From Deltaproteobacteria bacterium (lineage in GTDB: Bacteria; Myxococcota_A; UBA9160; SZUA-336): 64,000 nucleotides of DNA. Position 1 is the first letter of the stretch. Every line of letters starts with the position of its first letter. This document shows positions 50,759 to 59,882 of this stretch, in pieces. The translations under genes were made by a program, and so were the position numbers. Under the pieces are notes generated by a model, which was given only the letters and a program-made list of their open reading frames with translations, made no database searches and had not been told where the DNA came from. The stretch lies in the NCBI GenBank assembly GCA_016875225.1, contig VGRW01000001.1:1-64000 (forward strand), written 5' to 3'.

Positions 50759-52507
50759 CTAGCCCGCCGGCGCGGTGGCCTCGCCAATAGGTAGGGACAC
50801 CAGGGCCCCTTCCCCGGTGATCTGCAGCCGGCGCCGGTGGAACCGTTCGATCGCGGTCCGATGCCCGATGCTGACCAGCGTGGTTCCCGGCAGCTCGCTC
50901 GCGACCAGGGCGTAGAGGTGCTCCTCGTTCCCGGCGTCCAGGGCGGAGGTGGCCTCGTCGAGGAAGAGCCACTGCGGCCTGTGCAGGAACGCTCGCGCGA
51001 AGGCGAGCCTCTGCTGCTCGCCGGGCGAGAGCCGCTGCTCCCAGTGGTCGTGCTCGTCCAGCTTCTCGACCAGGTGGGTGAGCCGGCACTCCGCCAGCCA
51101 GCGGCCGATCTCGGTGTCCGGGAAGGCGCCCTCGGCGGACGGGTACGACACCGCGCCGCGCAGGCTGCCGATCGGCAGGTAGGGCTTCTGCGGCAGGAAC
51201 AGACACCTTTCGGTGTCGGGCCGCTCGATCCGCCCGCGGCCGAACGGCCAGATTCCCGCGAGCGCACGGAAGAGAGTGCTCTTGCCGCTTCCGGACGGGC
51301 CGGTCAGCAGCACCGCCTCGCCGCGCGAGAGCTTCGCCTCGACCCCGCGCAGCAGCGTCTCTCCACCGGGAAGCGCCAGTGAGAGCCCCTGCAACACGAT
51401 GGCATCGCCCGCCCCCTCGGCGAGCTCGATCCCGGCGGTTTCGGGCGCCTGCCCGTGCATGGCCGCGAGCGCGCCGCGGAACGTGATCAAGCGATCGACG
51501 GTGGCCTTCCAGTCGGCGATCTCGATGTAGGCTGCGACGAAGAACGAGAGCGCGTCCTGCACCCGGCCGAACGCGTTCGCCGTCTGCGTGAGCGCGCCGA
51601 ACGTGATCTCCTTCGCAAAGTAGCGCGGAGCCGCGGTCAGGTACGGGAAGAGCACCGCGGCCTGATCGAAGCCGACGGTGAAGGTCCGCAGCCGCTTCTG
51701 CCGGCGCATGATCTCCCACCAGTTCCGCCACACGTCGCCGAAGCGATCCGAGAGCCGCCGCGCCTCGTCGCCCTCGCCGCGGTACAGGGCGATCCCCTCC
51801 GCGCTCTCCCGCACGCGCACCAGGCTGAAGCGGAAGTCCGCCTCGAAGCGCTGCTGGTTGAAGTTGAGCCGCGGAAGCGGCCGTCCGATCCTGTGCGTGA
51901 GCCAGGTCCCGGCGATCGCGTAGGCGAGCGCAGCCCACACCATGTAACCCGGAAGCGCGAGCGAGACGCCCCCCACGCTGAACGAGAACGCGCCCGAGAG
52001 CCCCCAGAGGATCGCGACGAACGACGCGAGCGTGACGACCTGCCTCAGAAGCCCGAGCGAGAGCCCGAGACTCTGCTCGACGAACAGGCGCAGATCGTCC
52101 GCGATGCGCTGGTCCGGGTTGTCGGTGCCGACGTCGAGCAGCCGCATCCGGTAGTACGCTCGCCCCTCCAGCCAATCGCCCACGTAGCGCTCGGTCAGCC
52201 AGCGGCGCCAGCGAATCTGCAACATCTGCTGCAGGTACATGCTGTAGACGGCGGCCGCGATGAAGATCGCGGCGAGGATCGCGAAGCGCAGAAGCAACGC
52301 GCCGAAGGCGCTCTGATCGTACTGCTGCAGCGCGTCGAAGAAGTCGCGGTTCCAGGTGTTGAGCTGAACCAGCAGATACACCTGACCGAGGCTCATGCAC
52401 ACGACGACGAGCAGCAGCCCGCGCGCCTTCCAGCGCTCCTCCGAGCTCCAGTACGGAGCCGCCAGGGTCCAGAAGTCGCGAAGGAACGCGCGAAGCTTGG
52501 CGGTCAT
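50759..52507 (-). CDS. SbmA/YddA-type ABC transporter (fused membrane and ATPase domains)
   Basis: A 582-aa half-transporter of the YddA/ABCD family. Six membrane helices (about residues 28-300) carry the SbmA_BacA-like region (LNTWNRDFFDALQQYD and NPDQRIADDLRLF). The ATPase domain has Walker A GPSGSGKST, signature LSPGEQQRLAFARAFL and Walker B LFLDEATSALD. Similar proteins carry peptides, vitamin B12 or acyl-CoA-type compounds. Stands alone between gaps of ~195 and ~147 bases. Confidence 0.86.
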   Translation of the reverse strand: MTAKLRAFLRDFWTLAAPYWSSEERWKARGLLLVVVCMSLGQVYLLVQLNTWNRDFFDALQQYDQSAFGALLLRFAILAAIFIAAAVYSMYLQQMLQIRWRRWLTERYVGDWLEGRAYYRMRLLDVGTDNPDQRIADDLRLFVEQSLGLSLGLLRQVVTLASFVAILWGLSGAFSFSVGGVSLALPGYMVWAALAYAIAGTWLTHRIGRPLPRLNFNQQRFEADFRFSLVRVRESAEGIALYRGEGDEARRLSDRFGDVWRNWWEIMRRQKRLRTFTVGFDQAAVLFPYLTAAPRYFAKEITFGALTQTANAFGRVQDALSFFVAAYIEIADWKATVDRLITFRGALAAMHGQAPETAGIELAEGAGDAIVLQGLSLALPGGETLLRGVEAKLSRGEAVLLTGPSGSGKSTLFRALAGIWPFGRGRIERPDTERCLFLPQKPYLPIGSLRGAVSYPSAEGAFPDTEIGRWLAECRLTHLVEKLDEHDHWEQRLSPGEQQRLAFARAFLHRPQWLFLDEATSALDAGNEEHLYALVASELPGTTLVSIGHRTAIERFHRRRLQITGEGALVSLPIGEATAPAG

Positions 52508-52654
52508 GGGGATCTCCAGGCGAGCGGATCGGTGCGGGGGCGCGAGAGAGTACCGGTTGCGCGCGGCTCGGACAGCCGTTCGGGAGTGGCCGGGGCGCAG
52601 ATCCGCCCGGCAGTGCGCGCTCGCGGACAGCCGCGCCTCCGGCGCGCGGGGCTC

Positions 52655-53497
52655 TCAGGAGTACAGCGGCGACGAGGCCTTCATGAAGCGGAGCAGCATG
52701 CGCATGCTCGCGACGCCGCGTCCGCCCGCATCGCTCGCGAGCGCGTCGAACCACAGGGTCTCGGTCTTCGGGCTCTGGCCGACCGCCACGACCTGACCCG
52801 TCACGGTGTAGGTCTGGTCGAGGAAGACCGGACCGGCCAGGTGCGCGACCTCGATCGCGCCGAACAGGCCGACGGCCTCGCCGACGTGGGGTCGCAGCGC
52901 CTTCGTCGGCGGCGCCCAGAGCAGCTCGACCAGCGCGGACGGAGCGGCGATCGGACCGCCGAACGGCGACGGCCCCGTGTACCAGCCGAGCGGGCCACTG
53001 CAGAGCCCGCGCTCGATCCGCTCGCGCTGCCGCTCCGGCCCGAGCCGGACCTTCGTCTCGCCGAGCGACGTGCCGGGCGCGAGCCCGCGGAGCATGCGCA
53101 GCTCGCCCGGATCGCAGGCGCGCAGGTCCCGCTCGCGAAGCGCCGACTTCGACGCGTCGCCGACCGAGGCGGTTCCCTCGGACACGTCGAGTCCGTCCTC
53201 GCGCTTCATCCATATCCGGACCTGCGTCGAGCCGGAGCTCGGCTCCTCGGCGAAGGCGCGCACGGGCTCCCGATCGACGGTGGCGTTCAGGAAGTACAGC
53301 GAGAGCGCGCCGTCGCGGAAGAAGCGCTCACCGAAGCAGCCGAGCAGCAGCGGCGGGAACTGGTCCATGTGGATGCTTCCCGCGACGGTTCCGCCGCGGA
53401 AGCCGAGCTTTCCGGCGGTCGCGTCGTCGTGGATCGATCCCTTGGCGTCCGCCGACCAGTTCCGGGCCTGTCGCAGCTCGCTCTCGAGAATCGCCAT
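52655..53497 (-). CDS. Hotdog-fold acyl-CoA thioesterase/dehydratase-like protein
   Basis: A 280-aa protein. The N-terminal half contains LGFRGGTVAGSIHMDQFPPLL, like the hydration/hotdog helix of MaoC-type proteins. The C-terminal half has HLAGPVFLDQTYTVTGQVVAVGQSPKTETLW, like the second hotdog. I infer a double-hotdog acyl-CoA thioesterase or hydratase. Catalytic residues are not certain. ATG 53497 follows GAGGGGG by 6 bases. 17 bases downstream of the nitronate monooxygenase-like gene, so same operon. Confidence 0.62.
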   Translation of the reverse strand: MAILESELRQARNWSADAKGSIHDDATAGKLGFRGGTVAGSIHMDQFPPLLLGCFGERFFRDGALSLYFLNATVDREPVRAFAEEPSSGSTQVRIWMKREDGLDVSEGTASVGDASKSALRERDLRACDPGELRMLRGLAPGTSLGETKVRLGPERQRERIERGLCSGPLGWYTGPSPFGGPIAAPSALVELLWAPPTKALRPHVGEAVGLFGAIEVAHLAGPVFLDQTYTVTGQVVAVGQSPKTETLWFDALASDAGGRGVASMRMLLRFMKASSPLYS

Positions 53498-53514
53498 GCT
53501 TTCCCCCTCTCGTC

Positions 53515-54654
53515 TCAGCGCGGCTGAAGCTGCGCGAGTCGCTCGCTCGCCTCGACGTAGCCAAGGACGAGCTCGTAGATCAGCTCGCGGCAGGACTGCA
53601 CCTCGTGGATCAGCCCGACCGTCTGGCCGATCGGGTTGAACGCGACCGCCTGCGCGTGCGGCGACGAGGCGTAGCGGCCGGTGCGCGCGATCGCGTCCAT
53701 CGTGACCATTCCCTGCAGCGGCATGCCCAGCGGCTTCGGAGCGTCCTCGCGCTCCCACGCCTCGGTCCAGTCGTTGCGCAGCATCCGGCACGGCTTGCCC
53801 GTGAACGAGCGGGTGCGGACCGTGTCTTCGCTGCTGGCGCGCAGGTACGACTCGATCTGCGCGGGCTGCGCCTCGGCTTCCTCGACGGCGAGCCAGAGCG
53901 ATCCGGTCCAGACTCCCTGCGCGCCGAGCGCGAGCGCCGCGGCGATCTGCGAGCCCGTGCCGATGCCGCCGGCCGCGAGCACCGGAACCGGCGCGACCGC
54001 CTCGATCACCTGCGGCCAGAGCACGAGGCTGCCGACATCGCCGGTGTGCCCGCCGCCCTCGGTTCCCTGCGCGATCACGATGTCGACGCCCGCCTCGCGG
54101 TGGCGCACGGCCTGGTGCACGCGCCCGCAGAGCGCGGCGACCAGCCGGCCGCTGCGGTGGACCAGATCGATCACGTCGGCCGGCGGCGTGCCCAGCGCGT
54201 TCGCGATCAGCCGGACCTTGTCGTGCTTCAGCGCGACCTCGAGCTGCGGCGCCGCCGTGGCGCCGGTCCAGCCGAGCAGCTCGCGCGCGCGGTTCTCGGG
54301 CGGCAGCTCGGGAACTCCGTGATCCGCGAGGAGCTTCGCCGCGAACTCGCGGTGGCGCGCGGGGATCAGCGAGCGAAGGTGGGCCTCGAGCTTGGCCGGG
54401 TCGATCTCGCCCTGCCCTTCGTACTTCTGCGGGATCACCAGATCCACGCCGTAGGGCCGGTCGCCGATGTGCTCGTCGATCCAGCGGCACTCGATCTCGA
54501 GCTGTCCCGGCGTGAAGCCCACCGCACCCAGCACCCCGAACCCGCCCGCCTGCGAGACGGCGGCGACCACGTCCCGGCAGTGACTGAAGGCGAAGATCGG
54601 GAACTCGATGCCCAGTCGATCGCAGAGCTCGGTGTGCAAAGGGAGGCCCTCCAA
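53515..54654 (-). CDS. Nitronate monooxygenase-like NAD(P)H/FMN oxidoreductase
   Basis: A 379-aa TIM-barrel flavoprotein of the 2-nitropropane dioxygenase / FabK family. The visible core is QAGGFGVLGAVG, VIAQGTEGGGHTGDVGSL (FMN phosphate, catalytic His) and VLAAGGIGTGSQIAAALALGAQGVWTGSL. It may oxidise nitronates or act as an enoyl reductase. Start TTG 54654 lies only 32 bases from the divergent GTG of the next gene, so both share a promoter region. Confidence 0.84.
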   Translation of the reverse strand: MEGLPLHTELCDRLGIEFPIFAFSHCRDVVAAVSQAGGFGVLGAVGFTPGQLEIECRWIDEHIGDRPYGVDLVIPQKYEGQGEIDPAKLEAHLRSLIPARHREFAAKLLADHGVPELPPENRARELLGWTGATAAPQLEVALKHDKVRLIANALGTPPADVIDLVHRSGRLVAALCGRVHQAVRHREAGVDIVIAQGTEGGGHTGDVGSLVLWPQVIEAVAPVPVLAAGGIGTGSQIAAALALGAQGVWTGSLWLAVEEAEAQPAQIESYLRASSEDTVRTRSFTGKPCRMLRNDWTEAWEREDAPKPLGMPLQGMVTMDAIARTGRYASSPHAQAVAFNPIGQTVGLIHEVQSCRELIYELVLGYVEASERLAQLQPR

Positions 54655-54686
54655 ATTGAGAGGTGATCCTACGATAGAATGGCCGC

Positions 54687-55562
54687 GTGCCGCTCGATTC
54701 CTTGAGCGTCGGGATCTCCGGCGAGCCGCTGCGCAGCGCGATCGACGCGCGCTGGACGATGGCCTTTTCCGCGGGCCTGGGGGATTCGCGTCCGCTCTAC
54801 ACCGATACGCGTTCCCGGCCGGACGTGCTGGCCCACCCGCTCTTCCCGGTCTGCTTCGAATGGCCCGCCTTCCTGTCGACGCGGCACCTGCCCGTCGGGG
54901 AGCGGCTCTCCTCCGAGGAGCGTGTTCGCGGCGTGCACGCCTCGCACGACCTGGTGCTGCACGCGCCGCTTCGCGCGGGGATGCAGCTCGAGACGCGCGC
55001 CTGCATCAGCCGCGTCGAACGCCGTCCGTCCGGAGCGTTCCAGGTCGTGAGGCTCGAGACGCGCGAGCTCTCGGGCGAGCCGGTCTGCACGACCTGGTAC
55101 GGCTCGCTGTTCCGCGGCGTCGAAGTGGAAGGCGGCGATCGCGCGCTCGGCGACGAGCCGCAGGCCCCCGCGCCGATCTCACCTGCGGCCGAGCCGGCCT
55201 GCGAGCTCGAGATCCCGGTCGCCGCGAACGCGTCGCACGTCTACACGGAGTGCGCGCGGATCTGGAATCCGATCCACACCGACGCCGCGGTCGCCGCACG
55301 CGCGGGCCTGCCCGGGATCATCCTGCACGGGACGGCCACGCTCGCGCTCGCCGTCGGCGCGGTCGTCGACCGAGTGCCGGGCCTCGACCCCGAGCGGGTC
55401 GCACGGGTCGCCGGCCGCTTCGGCGCGATGGTGCGGCTTCCCCAGACCCTGGGACTTCGCATCTTCGCGGCCGAGCCCGACGGCTCGACCCGCTTCGAGG
55501 TGCGCACCGCGACCGGCGAGCCCGCGCTGCGCAACGGACTCGTCTCCCCGCGTCTGCGATGA
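54687..55562 (+). CDS. MaoC-like double-hotdog enoyl-CoA hydratase / FAS1-type dehydratase
   Basis: A 291-aa protein. The C-terminal half has the hydratase-2 signature IWNPIHTDAAVAARAGLPG with IILHGTATLALA: Asn/His catalytic region and hydration helix. The N-terminal half is a FAS1-like dehydratase hotdog (LGDSRPLYTD, HPLFPVCFEW). It would hydrate a trans-2-enoyl-CoA. Start GTG 54687. 22 bases upstream of the carboxylase gene and same strand, so the two and the dehalogenase form an operon. Confidence 0.82.
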   Translation: MPLDSLSVGISGEPLRSAIDARWTMAFSAGLGDSRPLYTDTRSRPDVLAHPLFPVCFEWPAFLSTRHLPVGERLSSEERVRGVHASHDLVLHAPLRAGMQLETRACISRVERRPSGAFQVVRLETRELSGEPVCTTWYGSLFRGVEVEGGDRALGDEPQAPAPISPAAEPACELEIPVAANASHVYTECARIWNPIHTDAAVAARAGLPGIILHGTATLALAVGAVVDRVPGLDPERVARVAGRFGAMVRLPQTLGLRIFAAEPDGSTRFEVRTATGEPALRNGLVSPRLR

Positions 55563-55584
55563 TCGCGATCCCGGGGGAGCGGCG

Positions 55585-58500
55585 ATGACCATCACGAGCC
55601 TTCTGATCGCAAACCGTGGCGAGATCGCGATCCGCATCGCGCGCGCGGCCGCCGAGCGCGGCCTGCGCACGGTCGCGGTCTACTCCGAGGACGACGCACG
55701 CTCGCTGCACGTCCGCCGCGCGGACCAGGCGCGCTTGCTCCGCGGCAGCGGCGCCGCGGCGTACCTCGACATCGCGCAGCTCGTGGCGATGGCTCGCGAA
55801 GCGGACTGCGACGCGATCCACCCCGGCTACGGATTCCAGGCCGAGAACCCCGCCTTCGCGATCGCCTGCGCCGAGGCGGGGATCCGCTTCGTCGGGCCAC
55901 GGCCCGACGTGCTCGCGGCCTTCGGCGACAAGGCTCGCGCTCGCATGCTCGCGCGGAGCTGCGGCATTCCGGTGCTGCCCGGCACGGAAGGCCCGGCCGA
56001 TCTCGACCAGGCGCTCGAGTTCCAGCGCCGACACGGCGCGGTGATGATCAAGGCGATCGCCGGCGGCGGCGGGCGCGGAATGCGCGCGGTCCGCAGCGCG
56101 GCGGAGCTCGAGGCCGCGTATCCGCGCTGCCGCTCCGAGGCGAAGAGCGCCTTCGGAAACGACGAGGTGTATCTCGAAGCGCTCCTGCCACGCGCGCGCC
56201 ACGTCGAGGTGCAGATCGCGGGCGACGGCTCGGGCGCGGTGGTGCACCTGTGGGAGCGCGAGTGCAGCGTGCAGCGGCGCAACCAGAAGCTGGTCGAGAT
56301 CGCGCCGAGCCCGGGCTTGGACAAGGCGCTTCGCCAGCGCCTGCTCGATGCCGCGGTGCGCCTCGGCGAGGCCGCGCGCTTCGACAACCTGGGCACGATC
56401 GAGTTTCTCGTCGATCTGGACGCGCGGCCGGGCGAGCCCGGCTTCGCCTTCATCGAGGCCAACGCGCGCTTGCAGGTCGAGCACACGGTGACCGAGGAGG
56501 TGACGGGAATCGACCTCGTCCACGCCCAGCTCGGCCTGGCCGCGGGACGCACGCTCGCCGAGCTCGGGCTCGATCGAGCCTGCTCCGACGAGCCGCGCGG
56601 CTTCGCGCTTCAGGCGCGGATCAACGCGGAGACCATGGGGCACGACGGAACCACGAGGCCGTCCGGCGGTACGCTCACCGCGTTCGAGCCGCCGTCGGGA
56701 CGCGGCCTGCGCGTGGATGCCTGCGGCTACGCGGGCTACACGACGAATCCCCGCTTCGACTCGCTCCTCGCCAAGCTCGTGGTGCGCTCGCCGTCCGCCG
56801 ACTTCGCGGACGCGCTCGCGCTCGCGTATCGCGCGCTCGGCGAGTTCCGGATCGAAGGCCTGGCCACGAATCTGGCGTTCCTGCAGAGCCTGCTGTCCCG
56901 GCGGGAGCTCGCGGCCGGCGGGATCAGCACGCGCTTCGTCGAGGATCACGCGGCCGAGCTCGTCTCCGGCCAGAGCCGCGCCGAGCAGCAGCGCTTCTTC
57001 GCGGCGATTCCGGCGGCGGCGCCGGTCGCGGGTCTTGCGGGCGCGCGGGTCGACGCGCGCGATCCGCTCGCGGTACTCGATTACGGCAAGGCGCGCGCCG
57101 CGACTCCTGAGGCCGCCACCGTCACCGAGCCGCCGCCCGAGGGGCTGCTCGAAGTGCGCGCTCCGCTCCAGGGCACGATCGTGTCCGTCGACGTGAGTGA
57201 GGGCGAGATGGTCGCCGCGGGTCATCCGCTTCTCGTGATGGAAGCGATGAAGATGGAACACGTCGTCGAGGCCGAGAGCGGCGGCGTGGTGCGGCGCATC
57301 GAGGTGGCGAAGGGCGACGCGGTCTTCGCGGACCGCGTTCTGCTGCGCATGGAGCCCTCGGACGTCGCGCCTTCCAGGAGCGAGCAGACCCGAGCGATCG
57401 ACCTCGAGCACGTCCGGCCGGATCTCGCCGAGGTGCTCGACCGACACGCGGTCGGTCAGGACGACGCGCGGCCCGACGCGGTCGAGCGGCGGCGCAAGAC
57501 CGGCCAGCGCACCGCGCGCGAGAACGTGATGGACCTCTGCGATCCGGGCACGTTCGTCGAATACGGCCCGCTCGTGATCGCAGCGCAGCGTCGCCGCCGC
57601 ACGCTCGAAGACCTGATTGCACGCACGCCCGCCGACGGTCTGGTCGGGGGGATCGGCGCGGTGAATTCTGCGCTCTTCGGCGAGTCCGCCGCGCGCTGCG
57701 TTCTGATGTCGTACGACTACACGGTGCTCGCCGGCACGCAGGGCATGCAGAACCACCGCAAGAAGGACCGCATGTTCGAGCTGGCCGAGAAGTGGCGCCT
57801 GCCGCTGGTCTTCTTCACCGAGGGCGGGGGCGGCCGGCCGGGCGACACCGACGCGCTAGGCGTGGCGGGCCTGGACTGCATGGCGTTCCACTACTTCGGC
57901 GGGCTGTCGGGGCTGGTGCCGCTGGTCGGGATCACCTCGGGTCGCTGCTTCGCCGGAAACGCCGCCCTGCTCGGCTGCTGCGACGTCGTGATCGCGACGC
58001 AGGGCTCGAACATCGGCATGGGCGGCCCGGCCATGATCGAGGGCGGCGGGCTCGGCGTGTTCCGCCCCGAAGAGGTCGGCCCGCTCGACGTGCAGGTGCG
58101 AAACGGCGTGGTCGACATCGCGGTCCGCGACGAGGCCGAGGCCGTGCAGGTCGCGAGGAAGTACCTGTCGTACTTCCAGGGTGCGCTCCCCGACGGGGCT
58201 TGCGCCGATCAACGCGAGCTCCGCGCGATCATCCCCGAGAACCGATTGCGCATCTACGACGTGCGGCGCGTGATCGAGACGCTCGCCGACAGCGATTCGG
58301 TGCTCGAGCTCCGGCGCGGCTTCGGCCCGGGGATGGTCACGGCGCTGGCGCGAATCGACGGCCGGCCGATCGGCGTGATCGCGAACAATCCGACGCACCT
58401 CGCCGGAGCGATCGACAGCGACGGCGCCGACAAGGCGACGCGCTTCATGCAGCTCTGCGACGCGTTCGACCTGCCGCTGCTGTTCCTGTGCGACACGCCG

Positions 58501-58968
58501 GGGATCATGGTGGGGCCCGAGGCCGAGAAGACGGCGCTGGTCCGACACGCTTCGCGAATGTTCGTGACCAGCGCGAGCCTCTCGGTGCCGTACTTCACGA
58601 TCGTGCTGCGCAAGGGCTACGGCCTGGGCGCGCAGGCGATGGCGGGCGGGAGCTTCAAGGCGCCGATCTTCACGATCGCCTGGCCGACGGGGGAGTTCGG
58701 CGGAATGGGCCTCGAGGGCGCGGTGAAGCTCGGCTACCGCAACGAGCTCGCCGCGCTCGAGAACCCGGCCGAGCGCAAGGCGCTCTACGACCAGATGGTG
58801 GAGCGCATGTACCAGCACGGAAAGGCGGTCTCGACCGCGTCGCACTTCGAGATCGACGACGTGATCGACCCGGCCGAGTCGCGAAGCTGGATCACGCGCG
58901 CGCTGCGCTCGGTGCCGCCGCCGGCGCCGCGGACCGGCAAGAAGCGCCCCTGCGTGGACACGTGGTGA
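55585..58968 (+). CDS. Single-chain biotin-dependent acyl-CoA carboxylase (BC-BCCP-CT)
   Basis: One 1127-aa polypeptide holds all activities of an acyl-CoA carboxylase. Residues 1-450 are biotin carboxylase (IANRGEIAIRIARAA, KAIAGGGGRGMRAV, EANARLQVEHTVTE). Residues ~520-590 are the biotin carrier, with biotinyl Lys556 in VMEAMKMEH. Residues ~620-1115 are carboxyltransferase with ITSGRCFAGNAALLG and APIFTIAWPTGEFGGMGLEG. Most bacteria split these into 2-4 subunits. The single-chain form recalls the long-chain acyl-CoA carboxylase of mycobacteria. Its stop overlaps the dehalogenase GTG. Confidence 0.9.
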   Translation: MTITSLLIANRGEIAIRIARAAAERGLRTVAVYSEDDARSLHVRRADQARLLRGSGAAAYLDIAQLVAMAREADCDAIHPGYGFQAENPAFAIACAEAGIRFVGPRPDVLAAFGDKARARMLARSCGIPVLPGTEGPADLDQALEFQRRHGAVMIKAIAGGGGRGMRAVRSAAELEAAYPRCRSEAKSAFGNDEVYLEALLPRARHVEVQIAGDGSGAVVHLWERECSVQRRNQKLVEIAPSPGLDKALRQRLLDAAVRLGEAARFDNLGTIEFLVDLDARPGEPGFAFIEANARLQVEHTVTEEVTGIDLVHAQLGLAAGRTLAELGLDRACSDEPRGFALQARINAETMGHDGTTRPSGGTLTAFEPPSGRGLRVDACGYAGYTTNPRFDSLLAKLVVRSPSADFADALALAYRALGEFRIEGLATNLAFLQSLLSRRELAAGGISTRFVEDHAAELVSGQSRAEQQRFFAAIPAAAPVAGLAGARVDARDPLAVLDYGKARAATPEAATVTEPPPEGLLEVRAPLQGTIVSVDVSEGEMVAAGHPLLVMEAMKMEHVVEAESGGVVRRIEVAKGDAVFADRVLLRMEPSDVAPSRSEQTRAIDLEHVRPDLAEVLDRHAVGQDDARPDAVERRRKTGQRTARENVMDLCDPGTFVEYGPLVIAAQRRRRTLEDLIARTPADGLVGGIGAVNSALFGESAARCVLMSYDYTVLAGTQGMQNHRKKDRMFELAEKWRLPLVFFTEGGGGRPGDTDALGVAGLDCMAFHYFGGLSGLVPLVGITSGRCFAGNAALLGCCDVVIATQGSNIGMGGPAMIEGGGLGVFRPEEVGPLDVQVRNGVVDIAVRDEAEAVQVARKYLSYFQGALPDGACADQRELRAIIPENRLRIYDVRRVIETLADSDSVLELRRGFGPGMVTALARIDGRPIGVIANNPTHLAGAIDSDGADKATRFMQLCDAFDLPLLFLCDTPGIMVGPEAEKTALVRHASRMFVTSASLSVPYFTIVLRKGYGLGAQAMAGGSFKAPIFTIAWPTGEFGGMGLEGAVKLGYRNELAALENPAERKALYDQMVERMYQHGKAVSTASHFEIDDVIDPAESRSWITRALRSVPPPAPRTGKKRPCVDTW

Positions 58969-59882
58969 GCGAGGGCACCGGCGGAATCGAGGCGCTGCGC
59001 ACGCCGGAGGAGCGCTTCGGGGTGCTCCCGTTCTTTCCCTGGGCGCCGCATTACGTCGAGGACCTGCCCGGCTTTGCGGGGCTGCGCATGCACTACGTCG
59101 ACGAGGGCCCGCGCGACCCGCGCGACACCTATCTGTGTCTGCACGGCGAGCCGACCTGGTCGTACCTGTACCGGAAGATGCTCCCGGTCTTCCGCGAGGC
59201 CGGCGGCCGCGTCGTGGCTCCCGACCTGTTCGGCTTCGGCCGCTCCGACAAGCCGGTCCGCGACGCCGACTACACGTTCGCGTTCCACCGCGAGTCCCTG
59301 CTGCGGCTGGTCGAGCGGCTCGACCTGCGCAACGTCACGCTCGTGGTCCAGGACTGGGGCGGGATTCTCGGGCTGACGCTGCCGATGGAGCTGCCCGGCC
59401 GCTTCGCGAGCCTGATCGCGATGAACACCGCGCTTCCCGCAGGCCTGTCGCTCGGGCCCGGCTTCGCGGCCTGGAAGAGCTTCGCCGCGCAATTCCACGA
59501 CGTCCCCGTCGCGGGACTGATCGCGCTCTCCTCGCCGGGCGCGCTGAATCCGTTCGATGCCGCCGCCTACGACGCGCCGTTTCCCGACGCGCGCTACAAG
59601 GCGGGAGTGCGCCGCTTCCCGCAGCTGGTTCCGGTCGAGCCCGGCATGGCGGGAATCGAGCACTGCCAGCGCGCGCGCAGGTACTTCGCCGAGGAGTGGC
59701 GAGGCCAGAGTTTCATGGCGATCGGCCTGCGAGACCCGGTGCTCGGCAAGCCCGTGATGGAGGAGCTGCGCGCGACGATCCGCGGCTGCCCGACGCCGCT
59801 CGAGCTTCCCGAGGCGGGCCACTTCGTGCAGGAGTGGGGCGACGTGGTCGCGCGCGCGGCGCTGGCATCCTTCGCGGGCTAG
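58965..59882 (+). CDS. Haloalkane dehalogenase, DhlA-like (HLD-I)
   Basis: A 305-aa alpha/beta-hydrolase that would hydrolyse haloalkanes to alcohol and halide. CLHGEPTWSYLYRKM and the stretch to FGFGRSDKPV closely resemble Xanthobacter DhlA. The predicted pentad is complete: nucleophile D130 with halide-binding W131 (VVQDWGG), second halide Trp W170 (FAAWKS), acid D257 (GLRDPVLG) and base H286 (EAGHFVQEWG). Length is right (DhlA has 310 aa). GTG 58965 overlaps the carboxylase TGA (GTGA). Convergent with the enoyl-CoA hydratase gene. Confidence 0.88.
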   Translation: MSEGTGGIEALRTPEERFGVLPFFPWAPHYVEDLPGFAGLRMHYVDEGPRDPRDTYLCLHGEPTWSYLYRKMLPVFREAGGRVVAPDLFGFGRSDKPVRDADYTFAFHRESLLRLVERLDLRNVTLVVQDWGGILGLTLPMELPGRFASLIAMNTALPAGLSLGPGFAAWKSFAAQFHDVPVAGLIALSSPGALNPFDAAAYDAPFPDARYKAGVRRFPQLVPVEPGMAGIEHCQRARRYFAEEWRGQSFMAIGLRDPVLGKPVMEELRATIRGCPTPLELPEAGHFVQEWGDVVARAALASFAG

